A stretch of DNA of 64,000 nucleotides from Dendrolimus kikuchii (GCA_019925095.2 CM034392.1:4409501-4473500); one strand, 5' to 3'. Counted from the stretch's first letter, positions 1-12,177 are shown. A program made the numbers and translations. The notes: generated by a model from the letters alone, not told the origin.

Positions 1-171
1 TAAGTTTGTCCCACTACATTATCTTGTAGGGTTCAGAAGATATGAATATAAAATCCAAGTACCTCACTAACGAAGTGGCGGTATTTAGTTTTAAAATATA
101 ATTAAGTCAACTAATTAAAATATACCGAAAAGAGGAAATCTAATTATGCCCTTGAAACTGATGTATCGCTG

Positions 172-1857
172 TTGATAAAATATTTTGTCGATTACGATAT
201 CTTTAGCTGTGTTTATATAAGGTCATTTACCTTTCTCTCCGATCTTTGTAAGCAGGAACGCGTCCCGGATACATTTAAATTATCGCACATAACTGCTCTC
301 TACAAGAAAAAGGGTGACCGATCTGACTGCAGCTCGTACCGTGGTATTTCGCTCCTTTCAGCTCCCGGAAAGGTCTTTGCTAGAGTGCTCTTAAACCGCT
401 TAAAGAACTTGTCTGAAAAGATTCTGCCTGAAACCCAGCTTGGCTTCCGACCGGACCGAGGCACATGCGAAGCTATATTCTCTGTGCGTCAACTGCAGGA
501 AAAGAGCAGAGAACAGGGTTGTCAGCTATACCTTTGCTTTGTTGACCTAGAGAAGGCTTTCGAAAGCGTGCCTCGGGAAGCCCTATGGTTGGTGCTGGGT
601 AAGCTCGGGTGCACGTAAAGGTTTGTGAAACTTCTTAGACTACTGCATGACGACATGCAATGCTGCGTTGCCGTACACGGTGAACAGACAGACTTCTTCC
701 CCGTTACCTGTGGGGTGAAGCAAGGATGCGTTTTAGCGCCTACTCTGTTCGCCTTATACTTTGCGGTGGTAGTTAGAGAGGTCTTACAAACTGTTTCTCA
801 CGGAGTCCGCATTCGCTTCCGCACAGATGGCAGCCTTTTCAACTTGGCCAGACTTAAGGCTCGTACTAAAGTCTCATACGCACTGATCACTGAGATTATG
901 TATGCTGATGACTTGTGCTTCCTGGCAGAATCCCTAGACGGCCTGCAACAGCTGATGTCCGCATTCCACCAAGCCTGCCGTAAGTTTGGCCTGAAGATCA
1001 GTGTCAATAAGACTGAGGTGATGTCCCTGGACATACACGGTCACGAGACACTGACCATAAAAGTTGGTGAGGATGTGCTGAAGCAGGTCGATAAATTTCG
1101 CTATCTCACTGTAACATCCAAGTGTGACCTTGATGCTGAGATAAATAGCAGGGTAGGTGCCGCAGCTGCGGCATTCGGCAAGTTATCTTCCAAGGTCTTC
1201 TGCTCGCATGACCTTAAGTTGGCCACTAAGATATCAGTGTATATGACAGTCGTGCTGCCAAACCTCTTATACTCCTCTGAGACATGGTGTGCATACCGCC
1301 GCCACATCCGCACTCTGGACCGCTTCCACCTTAAATGCCTTCGTACCATCATGAAGATCAGATGGTCCGATAGAGTGCGAAATACCGAAGTTCTTCGGCG
1401 AGCCAATGTTGGTGGTATTGAAGCCTACTTAATGCGTCGACAGCTTCGGTGGTGCGGTCACGTATCTCGTATGGCGGAGGAAAGAGTGGCCAAGCGCATC
1501 TTCTTTTCTGAACTGGAGGAGGGAAAGCGGAATCATGGCGGTCCCCTTCTCCGGTTCAAGGATGTCCTAAAGCGACACATGAAAAGATGCAATATAGAGC
1601 CCTCTCGATGGGAAAGCTTGGCAGCACAGCGGCCAGAATGGCGCAGGATGGTGAACAGCCAAGTACGCGAGTTCGAGGTTCAGCGTATAGGTGACCTTGA
1701 TACTAAACGCGACCAGTTAAAGGCTCGCCCACCTGCTGCCATTATATACAATTATGACAACGGCGTACTCACGTGCCCTTGGTGTGCACGGAGTTTCGCC
1801 GCCAAGATAGGCTACATAAGCCATCTTCGCACGCACCAGCTTCAATTATCCGACTAG
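172..1857 (+). pseudogene. Non-LTR retrotransposon reverse transcriptase, 5'-truncated, one in-frame stop
   Basis: A single reading frame runs from 172 to the stop at 1855-1857, interrupted only by TAA at 616-618. Recognisable RT homology begins near 235; the endonuclease domain is missing, as expected for 5' truncation. The RT core shows FVDLEKAF from 538 (catalytic Asp), the block [14 protein letters not shown], and the catalytic box YADD at 901-912. After the RT comes a thumb-like region and a C-terminal C2H2 finger (C-x2-C-x12-H-x3-H, 1774-1836). This architecture is known from LINEs carrying an endonuclease and a C-terminal finger. The stop falls between GKLGC and [11 protein letters not shown], where related enzymes read through. 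Only one clear lesion suggests a fairly young copy. The LINE clade cannot be fixed by eye. Confidence 0.9.
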
Positions 1858-1990
1858 GGGTCAAAGTGGTCGCCATGGCCGAAAACGGTGGGCTCCTGTC
1901 TTTCCCATTTTATTAAGTTTCTCAAATTTTTGTATCTATACATTTTGTTTTTTTATGGGAAGTAATTAAATAAATTATTACTATTATAAA
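1858..1990 (+). mobile_element. 3' UTR and tail of the preceding LINE
   Basis: Directly follows the RT stop. It carries the short GTCAAAGTGGTCGCCATGG segment, then AT-rich sequence ending in a TTATTACTATTATA-like tail near 1975-1990. The end point is inferred from loss of pattern; no target-site duplication was confirmed because the 5' junction near 220 is uncertain. Confidence 0.55.
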
Positions 1991-2330
1991 ATGAATGTTG
2001 GTGGTCTACAACATGTCTTCGATATGCAGAATGAACATCGTGGGCCTTCATAATATCCAAGCTTACTGCCTCTGCTTCTCTTACTCTCAATGGCGGCTGC
2101 ACATTGTCGAATTAGGTACGCTATAAAATCGACAGCATAATGAAAGGAAGTATGTAAGGAAAAGATATATTGTGCCGACCACAAATGATCTGGAGATAGT
2201 GAAAGAAAAGAAATGATACAGACTGTGGAAAAATTGATGATACCGAAGTATAAAAATATAGGATTTTTAATCACGTTTAATTTTTTCAGAATTATGCTAT
2301 GAAATCTTAAAAACTCATATTATTTATATT
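1991..2330. other. No recognisable feature
   Basis: Mixed-composition sequence with no repeat family shared elsewhere in the window and no convincing coding frame. The 96-codon minus frame across it shows no domain. Confidence 0.5.
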
Positions 2331-2634
2331 ATACTAGCTGACCCGGTAAACTTCGTACCGCCTTAGAATCAATAAATAAATAACCTTGATTTCTGAACGA
2401 CGGGACGAACATCAAATGTTTGACAGGTAGGAATAGTCTCTAAGGGAAAGCGAAATTGTTGTTTTTACTATATTCCAAGTATTTTTTTCATATTTACTCA
2501 CCTTTTAAACCTTCCCTGGACTTCCACAAATAATTCAAAACCAAAATTAACCAAACCAGTCCAACCGTTCTCGAGTTTCAGCGAGACTAACGAACAGCAA
2601 TTGATTTTTATATATATAGATAGATTGTCATAGA
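2331..2634 (+). mobile_element. Helitron-like element H1, copy 1
   Basis: Begins ACTAGCTGACCCGGTAAAC and ends near TTTTATATATATAGAT. The same order of blocks recurs at 19776-20230 and 38027-38672: CTTCGTACCGCC, GAACGACGGGACGAAC, CCAACCGTTCTCGAG and GCGAGACTAACGAACAGC. CTAG-bordered elements of this general form are common in Lepidoptera and are usually treated as non-autonomous Helitron-like; that class assignment is from memory. Confidence 0.6.
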
Positions 2635-3355
2635 TTTTTCACGCCACCACATATGTATTTTAGTTCTTATAATATATGTCTGTGTATACATATAAATAAA
2701 CGGATAATACAAGCAATTATAATACCATCATCTATTTTATGTAAATGTGTTTCGGGAAGGAAGTTGTAAAATTATTTGGTCGTTGGCCAAAATTTAAAAA
2801 AATAAAAATAGACTAATGTCACAGTTGGCCTAAAAAACTATATTACTCAATAACATTAAATCCTGTTTATATTTATTAAATTTCATATATAAACAAAACG
2901 TTATTTATACGCAATTCTTAAATATAATATTTTTAATTCACAAAATTTCGACATAAAAATTGGAATGTCAAAAAACGTTATTTAAATTTAGAGTATTTCA
3001 GGTACCAGTATAAGCTGGTCTTTCACGTTTTTAACATTCATATAAATTAAAAGGAATTGCAAAGGTCGTCATAGCCTGGTTTTCATTTGACGTCGAGTTG
3101 GCAGTGATCCAGAATTCAAAATGGCGGGTGTTTTATTATAATCTTTATCATAACGTTATGTTTTACGAGAATGTACGGTGAAAAACATAATTAGGGTTTA
3201 AAACGGTTTATTTTACGGTCTTTCGTGTACACTTGTGCAATGAAGGGTTTTAATCATTGCAATATCCGGCTTTTTGTGTAGTTAGCTTAATTGAATGCCA
3301 ATAGAATGTGGCTGGATTTGAAATGGGCCCAAACAAAATGAGATATTTCTGGTTT
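2635..3355. other. AT-rich, no recognisable feature
   Basis: AT-rich sequence with homopolymer runs. No coding frame, tandem array or family shared within the window was seen. Confidence 0.5.
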
Positions 3356-3357
3356 TT

Positions 3358-3641
3358 ACAAGCTTTTATTTAACTTGCAATGGATGTAAGTTCGGGTGGA
3401 ATCTTGCAAGTTAAATTTGACCAACTTCCCGGTTTCCGATTGAGCTGAAATTTTGCACGCATATGTATATCGCGTGACACTGCAATAATATAGTACCATG
3501 GAGCTGATTTGGTGATGGAGTCGGAAGGTGGCCATAGGAACTCCTGTACTAAACAAGATAGACCCGTCGTGTTTGGGCTCGTTTTACTCGTCTTGAATAG
3601 CACTCTGCTGCTACATGATATCCAGGATCTCAAAAGCTTGT
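3358..3641 (+). mobile_element. Possible MITE-like dispersed repeat with short inverted ends
   Basis: The segment starts ACAAGCTTTT (3358-3367) and ends AAAAGCTTGT (3632-3641), a 10-bp inverted pair 284 bp apart. Internal text such as GATTGAGCTGAAATTTTGCA and CCATGGAGCTGATTTGG resembles repeats I associate with lepidopteran genomes. A related but diverged start (ACAAGCATTTATTTAACT) occurs at 15303. The minus-strand frames inside it show no domain. No target duplication was confirmed. Confidence 0.4.
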
Positions 3642-3644
3642 ATT

Positions 3645-5829
3645 TAAAAACCTTTAAAAAAAATCTTTTTCCGTAGTAGATTTATGATCAAATAAAGAAA
3701 GGGTCTTTGGTGAGTGGTCTGTCCGTCAGTCGCTTGGTTCAAAAAACCCAGGGGCTCTAATCTTGATAAAGAGAATTTAAACATAAACAACATGTTGCCT
3801 GTTATTTACTGTATTCCAAGTGTTCCTGGAATCAGATCCAGTGTCAAACGTCGTATTTTGCTATGTTACGTAAAAAAGCATAGCAGCTTACTTAGCTAGC
3901 AAATGTATAGTGTGTGTATTTGTCTAATGAAAGTCTTTGTTTATTTACTCCTGAAGATTTATCATTTTATCCTATTATAACATTATAACCGAAAACATGT
4001 AAAGATATTTAAAAAAAAATGGTAGGGTTCCATCGTTGATAGATTGTAAAGAACGAGGTTTTTTCATCATGAAACATGGTTTGTCAAGGTTTGCTGTTTA
4101 TTTAATGATAAGTATTTAGTAAGTTTTAAGTAGATAAGTAACAGGTGAAAGTCGTCTCCATATAATATCCTGACCCAATCTAAGTGTCTGTGTAGACCTC
4201 ACGGCCGATACGCTGCTACCATGCGGCCACTGCGCCGCCACAGTACTTTTATACTATTCTATCGCTGGACATTGAAGGTTAGGCAGGGCGGCGGCGACGC
4301 GGTGGCGGTGTCGTGTTTTCGCGCGCTGAGACACATTGAAGATCGGTTAGCAATCCAAAAACTATATATAACCAAGCACACAAAATGTTCTACATTTATT
4401 TTTTAGTTTTTAGAAGCTTTATACATTTTTTGAAATTACAAATATAATAAAAAAAACTACTTTATAAATTCTTAATGTTTTCTTAGAAATTTCATGAAGT
4501 AAATTTTAGCTAATGACGTCATTGCTCGCCATTTTAATAAAAAATAATAATCATAATATGTTATGTCGGTTGCGTAGTCAAATATACCACTTTGCATAAC
4601 TTGATGAATAAGACTATAGCAATAGCGAGCGCCTAACCACTTGACACGAATACTGTTACGTTGTTTTATTACGAGCAGTAAACTTGATTCTAGATTTGTT
4701 GTATACATGAGTGTATATTTTAATGGACACTATAAATAGCGTTATCTTGCGTTGAAGCCACATATAAATTATATGAGTAAGGCCCCAAAATTTAATTTCT
4801 ATACGGAGATAGAATAATAAGTTGTTAGTTATCTGTAATGCTGAAATTCAACGTCTTAATTTATGTCCTTCAATTTGTATTGAAATGCGACATGAAAAAT
4901 GGTCTTAATTTAAAAAAAAATGCAAAATATACTTTCAATTGCCAGTTAAGTTTTTTGTTGTATTGGTTTTTAAATTCTGTATTATTTAAATAAATCCGAA
5001 ATTGCCCGTAGTTGCGTTTTATTTTTTGGAAAAAGTTCCAAATTTTATTATATGTATTTTCTATTAATTATTTACACACAAAAATATTTTGTAGTTTATA
5101 TACACAAATTTGTTGTGAAAAATACTCCATAATCTAAGAAACACCATTAAATAATAAATAAGCAGTTAAAAAAGTTACATATAAAAACCTTTTTAAAATT
5201 AAGTTCCTTTATTTTTTAAAGTTAACGATGCCTCATGTCTCAAAATTGAAAGACAGATATGAACCGTTTATTTCCGGCATAATGGTACTTATAGTTTAAA
5301 TGAACGTTATTGTTACAATGAACGCTGTATGGTTTTAATTGTAACTCGTCATACGCTACGCACGGCTACTGAAAAGTGGTCAAAACGTCAGAATAAAAAT
5401 CAAATAAAATACTGCGCGTAAAACCGGTCAAACGTAGTTTTTTATTGTGTGTACTAGCCACGAAAACTTAAGTTTTTTATTGTAACATATATTAAAGAAT
5501 GACAAATTTTCTCTTTATTTTTTAACATGTACTCGTATAATGTTAGGATGTGATAATCGAATGAACTGACACTTCTATGATTATGAAATTTTATCTATGC
5601 ATGCCGACAGGCCGATTATGGTGAACTGTATTATGTATTGTATAACATCAGTATAAATGTAACTACCCATTTTCGCTGAAATAAATTGAATTTGAATTTG
5701 CTATTTTTCATCATTGGCAAGGGAGTGCAAAATAATTTTCGTACCCCGGCGCCTAATATGATTAAGACTGCCTTGGTCATACGTAAACTTATTTTATCAT
5801 TAAATTGCAGTAATGTATAAAATTATTTT
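3645..5829. other. Mostly AT-rich, unassigned, with one CpG-rich patch
   Basis: No coding domain recognised. A GC- and CpG-rich island lies at about 4185-4350 and is listed separately. A short segment near 5385-5440 (CAAATAAAATACTGCGCG, then CAAACGTAGTTTT) resembles 50335-50392, suggesting a small dispersed repeat. Confidence 0.45.
4185..4350. other. CpG-rich patch in AT-rich surroundings
   Basis: Contains GCGGCCACTGCGCCGCCAC and GGCGGCGGCGACGCGGTGG close together, far richer in CG dinucleotides than the flanks. It could be a promoter or first-exon remnant, or simply repeat-derived. The 61-codon frame across it has no recognisable domain. Confidence 0.3.
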
Positions 5830-6011
5830 CTGATTTGTCAGTGCAGCAGCGATGCGGATGTGGTGTGCATGGTATACACGGAACTGAAAGCTTACTGAGC
5901 GCTTATATTTCTATGCTCGGTATCGATGTAGGAGCGGCACACACCGAGCGAATCAGGAACCGCTCATAGAAACCATACCGATTCCACACCGCTGCTGCAC
6001 CGACAAATCGG
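5830..6011. mobile_element. Short inverted-repeat element (MITE-like)
   Basis: Left end at 5830-5851 (CTGATTTGTCAGTGCAGCAG...) is matched by the reverse complement of the right end at 5990-6011, with two mismatches in 22 bp. A second inner inverted pair (TTTCTATGCTCGG and CCGCTCATAGAAA) extends the fold. No coding capacity and no clear target duplication. Confidence 0.5.
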
Positions 6012-7140
6012 AGCGGAATATTTGCTGAGTTAATACATATATTCAATACTAAAATAAAAGAATATAATACGTATAATAAACAGTGATTATTGTTTTACTA
6101 TTTAATCTGATGTAATTTAATTATGTTAGAGTACCTTGCTGAAGCTGTGTGGCTAAAACCTGCATCTCACACTAATGCCTGGCCTGGCACTGATTGGGCA
6201 TTACCGATATGTGTGAAACACGCTGATCCTTGATCCTTTTTGATGGGTATACTGTCCATTCTTCCGAACTGAGTAGCTCCGAACCCAGCAGCACGATAAA
6301 CTTGATACAAGAACGAATGTTAAATATATCATAAATTAAACGTAGACATTAATTGCTAGGTATCACATTGATGTAAGCAACGATAGCAGCAAAAAAAGCT
6401 GTATCACTTTCACGCACGACTGTACCCAAACTTGAATGTTCGGTGCAAAAAATACGAATATATTCATTGATGACTTTTGAATGGCGACAAATTATATTAA
6501 TTGCCTCTCTCTTAATAATAAGGACACTCGACAGAAATAAGTGTTGTAATAAAGCCGAACCTAACAACTGTTCCAACAGGCGGATCGCGAAATTAACAGT
6601 TAACTGTTACGAATAACTGCTATTTTTCAACGCGTTATTAACCCTGCGATTTGCACGGCACCTTACTTTTGCTAGGTTAACCATGTTTATCGTTTAAAAG
6701 GGACAAATATATTGATTTTCTAGAGTAATGTTCTTTTTATATTTAGATAATCACTAAAATATGTGCATTGTAACTGGATATTTTCTGTGTGTAACAAATA
6801 TTTTATCACACCGCTTCTGCTGGGTTATTTATGTAAAATAATATTGGCAAATTTATAGACAAGTGTTAATCAAATATGATGTTTATTTGTATTATATATT
6901 ATTATTTACTTACGTAATATAAGAAAGTTTATAGATTATGATGATTATTGGTGGCAGTTACTTCTTCCAAATAAAACTCAATGTGGATTGTATTACTTAT
7001 TATTATGATATTTGGAACAAATTTAAAATTATACATAGATGAGTAACAGAGAATATAATGCTGAATGGTAGAGAGAGTAGTAGTCGAATGGTGAAATAAA
7101 GTGGTCTGAAGAGAATAAGCCTCTGGCCTACAAGGCCGCT
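6012..7140. other. AT-rich, no recognisable feature
   Basis: No repeat family shared in the window and no coding domain. The minus frames here have unremarkable composition. Confidence 0.45.
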
Positions 7141-7144
7141 TCCT

Positions 7145-7268
7145 ATGTAGCATGTTTCGTCTGACGCCTAGCCGCTAACTGCGCGAGCTATGGTTATCGG
7201 CGGTATGCGGGGCGCGGAACAGGTGTGCTCCAGCAGGCGGGTCGGTCCGTAACAGTGATGGTGGTGTG
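7145..7268 (+). promoter_or_regulatory. CpG-rich patch ending at a consensus splice donor
   Basis: A stretch with many CG dinucleotides (for example CTGCGCGAGC and GCGGGGCGCGG) ends at GTGGTAAGTAG, with GTAAGT at 7269-7274. In an AT-rich genome this is what a first exon with downstream promoter elements could look like. No open frame crosses it convincingly, so this is a weak inference. Confidence 0.25.
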
Positions 7269-7274
7269 GTAAGT

Positions 7275-9382
7275 AGTTGTTTTAATTTGTTTCCCGCGTG
7301 GTTACAGTTTCAGTCTAATTCTATTCGAGAGGAAGAATACCTAAACCTAATAAGTGATAATTTAGTAAAATGAAAAAATATAGTAGTCAGGTGAAATGCA
7401 GAAATAAATATCAGAAACAAATTTGAAAAAATATAATGTTTAAAATTTGTGTTATTTAAATGAATCTTTTGCCAAATCTATAACGGCGTCTTCAAGAAAA
7501 ATGGTTGTACAGACATGAACGGACGGATATGACGATAAGAGTTCACTTTTTGCAATTTGACTTCAGAACCTTTAAATCATTAACATAATATAACATTTTA
7601 GCGTAATGTAAATTCTAAGCAATAAAACAAATTATGCTTACCCTAAATCCAACTAGTGTTACCAGAGACTTATAACCAACAAATGACAACTTAAAGCGTG
7701 TCGAAATAAACCAGCTATTACCATGACTCATTCGATTCGACTCGATAGTTGCAAGTAGTCGTTCTTTAATATTTGTTGGATACCAAGAACAATGGTGTTC
7801 GTGAACGACGTGGCCCAAATCTCGAGAGATTAATGAGTACTAAGCAAGTTTTTTTATTCAACAGCTTATCAGGAATTATAACTTACACTTTGTCCTACTT
7901 TTATTATGTGTTGATGGTGAGCCGACAGATATATCCAGTGTAGCAGAGCCTTGTTAAAACTTCGTTTATATTGTTACGACCGAATGCCGACAAAAGACAA
8001 AATCACACCTACGTCTTTAGAAACACATTTTATTAACTTTTTCAGCATTTGGACTTCCTTTTGTTTGCTTTGTGTTTAAAATTTGTAATTACAAAAACAG
8101 GTCATTGTGTATTGTAATGTTTATGATAGTCATTAGCCAGTTGTGATTCTTAGAAATTATTGTTTTGCGGCCGAATATTGTGTCGAGACATATTGAATAG
8201 TTTAGTATAAAGCGTGTACATTTTAGTGACGGACTTTGCGCGTGTTATTGAATTGTGCATTACATTTGGATTTATTGCGTCCGGTTATATTTATACCTGT
8301 GTTATACGTGTTTGTATAGTTCTAATAAATTTTATAGTAATTCCAACGGCATTTTAATTCGAGTACCGTACTCGTAAGTGAATAAATATTTTTAGGGACT
8401 TCTAAATAAAAATTTTTGTTTCATTATCATTCTAAATAATATTAATAGAAAATTGAAATTATATTAATTCGAAGTTAAAGAACTTATTTCATTGCATCAA
8501 AGTCCAAAATTGTATAATATTTTACAGCGGTCAGCATTTTTCGTTTCGGTTCACTTTTTTTCGTCTAGCCCCCATCTGCCCAGTAACGTGCGATAAGGAA
8601 CTTCGTTACGATAAATATTTTCTAGAACACATTGAATTCGGTGGCAAGTAAAAGTTACTGTATTTTGCAAATTCGTTGTTGTTTTACTTGGCACTGACTG
8701 TTGTTCGATGTTGTAGAAAATATTTATTTTTTGCTCCTTAGTTATTTTTGAAGTCGGTTTTGTTTTTAGTTACGCAAATATTTGAAAAGCTTTAGAAAAA
8801 GAAAAATAGTTGTACGTGCCTATAATATTCGAGGGTTGCTCTCGATTGCCCACTCATCAGATCCTGACGGACGGTCGGGACACCCACAATTGACGGAGAA
8901 ATCGCGTAACAGACATACAAAAAATAAAAAATACAATTGAATTGTGAACCTCCTTTTATAAGTCGCTTAAAATGGATTTTACGTAACATAGAATGTAGAT
9001 TACCTCAAGATTCAAAATAGAACACCGAGCCTAGATGTTTATAACACTTTTATCAGCCCCGAGTTATCTATAATAAATTTCAATTGTTTTACTTTCATAG
9101 CGCCAGATAACAGAGCACAATGCCATTCGGAAGATCTGATACGTGGTCCACTTATTTCGTTTATACCATTGAATGGTGCCGAAACATCGCCTAGATATTT
9201 CGAACATGATTTTGAAAGTTGAATTTCGATCGTGACTTTGGTTTGCTTAAAAAAACTATACATAATTTAAATTCTCAAATGTATTCGTTTAAAAATAACG
9301 TGTTTATGAATGGAACGTCACTAGCTGTGATTCTGTTTAGGGAGTCGGAGTCAGTCGTGATTCTAATTTTGAAATTCAGTAA
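7275..9382. other. AT-rich, mostly unassigned
   Basis: No coding domain seen. Around 8690-8765 there is a degraded copy of the AAGTCGGTT-type repeat (GGCACTGACTG, then TTTTTGAAGTCGGTTTTG) also present near 25375, 25940 and 48190. Confidence 0.4.
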
Positions 9383-9702
9383 TAGGTGTATATCTATATA
9401 TTAATACGTGAAGCAAAAACTTTGTACCCCTTTTTACGAAAATTGCGCGGACGGAGGAGTAAAATTTCGCACACTTATAGTTTATATAGAGAAGAAGCGA
9501 CGAATGCTAATATTTTTTTTTAAATTATGCATAAATTACATTAAATCAATAAAAAAGCATTACACACACTACCATGTATTTGACACACACTGGCATATAT
9601 ACTCTTGTTTATTGTTGCTTTGGCGAAATCTGTGATTATAGAAGTATGGTCTTTGACACCAAATTATTATGGTCGAATTTCGACCACGGGCGACCACTAG
9701 TT
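9383..9702 (+). mobile_element. Helitron-like element H6
   Basis: Starts around ATTAATACGTGAAGCAAAAA and ends GGGCGACCACTAGT. Internal blocks (TTGCGCGGACGGAGGAGTA, ATAGAGAAGAAG, ACACACTACCATGTATTTG) match a short element I recall as widely conserved in Lepidoptera, usually considered Helitron-derived. The open frame inside it is incidental. Confidence 0.55.
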
Positions 9703-9894
9703 TTTATTAATGTTTGTTCATTTTTATCTTCGAAGCGTTAATTAAATTATCTATAATAATTAAAAATATTAACAATCTGCAAATTAACAAAGTTATATAG
9801 TTCCAGCTTTTACCTGGTGCCCATTTACTTGAAAATTATTCTATATCTTGAATATTCATGAATATAACCCCATGTCATACTGCGCTTTGACATT

Positions 9895-10034
9895 TGTTTA
9901 AGAAGGTTGTTATAAAATTTCTTTAACTCCAGTACCGCGTTTGCAACGCTCCTGGTGCCAAACGTCCATAGGCGACGGTAGCCACTTTCAATTAAGGGGG
10001 CCGTGTGCCTGTTGCGTACCACAGGCAATAAAAA
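9895..10034 (+). mobile_element. Rep-A-related 3' end, diverged
   Basis: Contains TGTTTAAGAAGG...GTTATAAAATTT, TTTGCAACGCT, GTCCATAGGCGACGGTAGCC and a terminal GGCAATAAAAA, in the same order as the opposite-strand copy at 42070-42205. It belongs to the broader group of lepidopteran retroelement 3' ends that share CATAGGCGACGGTAACC. Confidence 0.6.
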
Positions 10035-10197
10035 TGTGTGTGTGTGTGCAGTTTACACGCAGTAGAAGTGGAACTTCAGAAAAGTAATCTACGGGAGAAT
10101 GAGATAAATTTAGAGTATCAGGAGTATTAGGATAATTATAAGGTTTATTATTTTTATTATATTATTTACTATTTTAAAGAAGTTTCACTTCAAAAAA
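10035..10197 (+). mobile_element. GAAG element, copy 1
   Basis: Opens with a GT run, CAGTTTACACGCAGTAGAAG and GAAGTGGAACTTC (10065-10077). It closes with GAAGTTTCACTTC (10179-10191) followed by AAAAAA. The subterminal text GGAGAATGAGATAAAT and TTAGGATAATTATAAGG recurs in the copy at 37473-37906. The two end motifs are inverted copies of each other. Non-coding; class uncertain. Confidence 0.6.
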
Positions 10198-10199
10198 CT

Positions 10200-10754
10200 T
10201 GATTCTAACTAGATACACAAACAGTGCGAAGCCATATTAAAACAAATATAATATTGTCCCTGTTATGTAAAAACAATTAAAAGTAAAGCAAACGGAATAT
10301 AGATTATGATAATTTCCAAAAACGTTTTATGATGTTTTTGTCCATATTAGAATTATGTTTCTTTCGATATTTATTCACCATATTTCAGGTTCATTGATTC
10401 TACCATTAGACGTACGTCATGCAACGTGTTGCATTGTCCCACATTCCGATTGTATTGCAGCGTGCAGTTGTCGTCGCAAATCGTCTGTTTTGGCAACAAT
10501 CCGATGCGGTTCAAGTTCAGCACTTGGCCATATCTCATTGCCAAGGTTGAATGCAGTTATTACGTATTGACTTGTGGCTTGCGGTAATCGTATCCGATTT
10601 TTACAGGTTCTCTTGAAAGATTAAAGCCGTGAAAGACTAAACAATACGATGTATCTGTTAGCATCACTATGTTCGTCTGTGGACATCTAAAACACAAGTG
10701 AATCAACGTTCTGTTGTTATTGAAAGTTATAGTGTTTTATATTAGTATCCATAG
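10200..10754. other. No recognisable feature
   Basis: Unassigned AT-rich sequence with one moderately GC-rich stretch near 10410-10600. The 71-codon frame there has no domain. Confidence 0.4.
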
Positions 10755-11420
10755 ATAGAATAGATAGATAAATCTTTATTCTACACCAAAGCATAGATAA
10801 ATAGAAGTAGAAAAATACAAGAGAGTTGGTCTGAAAGAGAGTGTCGGGGTGAAGGTAAGGAAAGGAATGCTCCGGTGGTTCGGGCATGTGGAAAGAATGC
10901 ATGATGAAAGAATGACTAAACAGATATACAATGCAAAACTGGATGGATGCAGAAGTCGTGGAAGGCCACGACACACCTTCCATGATCAAATTGATCGTGT
11001 ACTAGCAGAAGGTGATGTCAGGAGCCTTAAGAATAGACGAGCTTGCATGACAAGAGTTATGAATGTCAAAGGAGCAAGTGAGGTGTGTAAGAATAAGCCT
11101 AAATGGCGCTCTGTTGTTCGTGCCTACCCCGCAAGGGAACTGGCGTGAAGTTATGTATGTATGTATGTATGTGTGTAGAAAAATACAAGAGATACAACAG
11201 GCGGCCTTATCGCTAAAAAAATAATCTCTTCCAGGTAATCCTTGGGAAGGATTGATAGATTTCTAAAAATGACGGTGGTGCAGTGTATAAATACATATAA
11301 TATACCATATATATACGTATATATAGACAAATGAATACAGAAAAATATAATTACATCACTTATGTAGTACACATAATAAAGTAGAAGACGGGGTTAGAAA
11401 GAAGAATAATAGTGAGACAT
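10755..11420 (-). mobile_element. LINE 3' end with (TAGA)n tail, split by an R3 insertion
   Basis: Left edge is the tail TAGATAGATAAATC in minus orientation. The conserved segment GGCGGCCTTATCGCTAAAA...ATCTCTTCCAGGTAA (from about 11200) is the same 3' UTR hairpin region seen at 23104, 45560 and 63130. An R3 element at 10825-11174 splits it. The upstream boundary is uncertain. Confidence 0.6.
10825..11174 (+). mobile_element. RTE-like LINE 3' end R3, copy 1 (longest)
   Basis: Encodes the C-terminal part of an RTE-like polyprotein to the stop at 11146-11148: LRWFGHVERMHDERM, DGCRSRGRPRHTFHDQID, ACMTRVMNV, WRSVVRAYPARELA. It then ends GAAGTTATGTATGTATGTAT. Flanked by an 18-bp perfect target-site duplication GTAGAAAAATACAAGAGA at 10807-10824 and 11175-11192, so the insertion boundaries are exact. 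The reading frame is open through the fragment. Truncated at the 5' end, as in LINE retrotransposition. Confidence 0.92.
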
Positions 11421-11424
11421 ATAT

Positions 11425-12175
11425 GGGCTTATAGTTTGATTATAATCTGGAAAATTAAACAACGCGTTTAATCAAACATTTCCTCAAATATTGTGCATAA
11501 TATAAAAGGACCACCGTAAAGTCTAAGTGGTTTCTGTGAGCAAATAATAAATCTTCAATGCAAGCACTGAAAAGTAACATAAATTAAAAAGTTATAAAAC
11601 TTTATAGTCCGTGGAAGCGATGTTCCATTAGACCACGTTAAAGTCGTATGACGATACGACGTTGTCTATATTTAATATTGTATTTTTAAAATGACGCGAA
11701 CCATGTACAACAATATTTTAATTTGGTGCTTCACCTCATAACGCCTATGATAATTTTTGGAGCAAGAAAATAACTGTTTATAAGAAAACGTAAGAGTGAC
11801 AAAAGTTTAATAATCAAAAAACTCAAGAGTTCAAACTAGTCACAGTGGGATTGTGTGAACTTAGGTCTTCCAGACGCAAGGAATTTTCGTGCAAATTAAA
11901 AAATTCAATCTAATTTGATTACGATTTTAAATACTAAAATACAAAGTTATTTCTAAAGCCGTTTAACTTCATTTTTATGCGCTGAGAGTACAATAATGTA
12001 ATGAGTCATCAATTATTCTGAAATACACCTGAAATGGCAATCATCATATAAATAAATAATAATTGCCAATATGCTACAACATGATTCGTGATTTATTGGA
12101 TCATTTGAAGTTTGGATATTGTATAGTTTTATTTTACATTTGGCTATTTCTACAGTATATTGTATAGTTAGTTAT
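11425..12175. other. AT-rich, no recognisable feature
   Basis: No shared family or coding domain detected. Confidence 0.4.
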
Positions 12176-12177
12176 AT

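Noticed and set aside
1101..1406. Antisense frame inside the RT
   Set aside because: Shadow of the reverse transcriptase, which has all its motifs on the plus strand.
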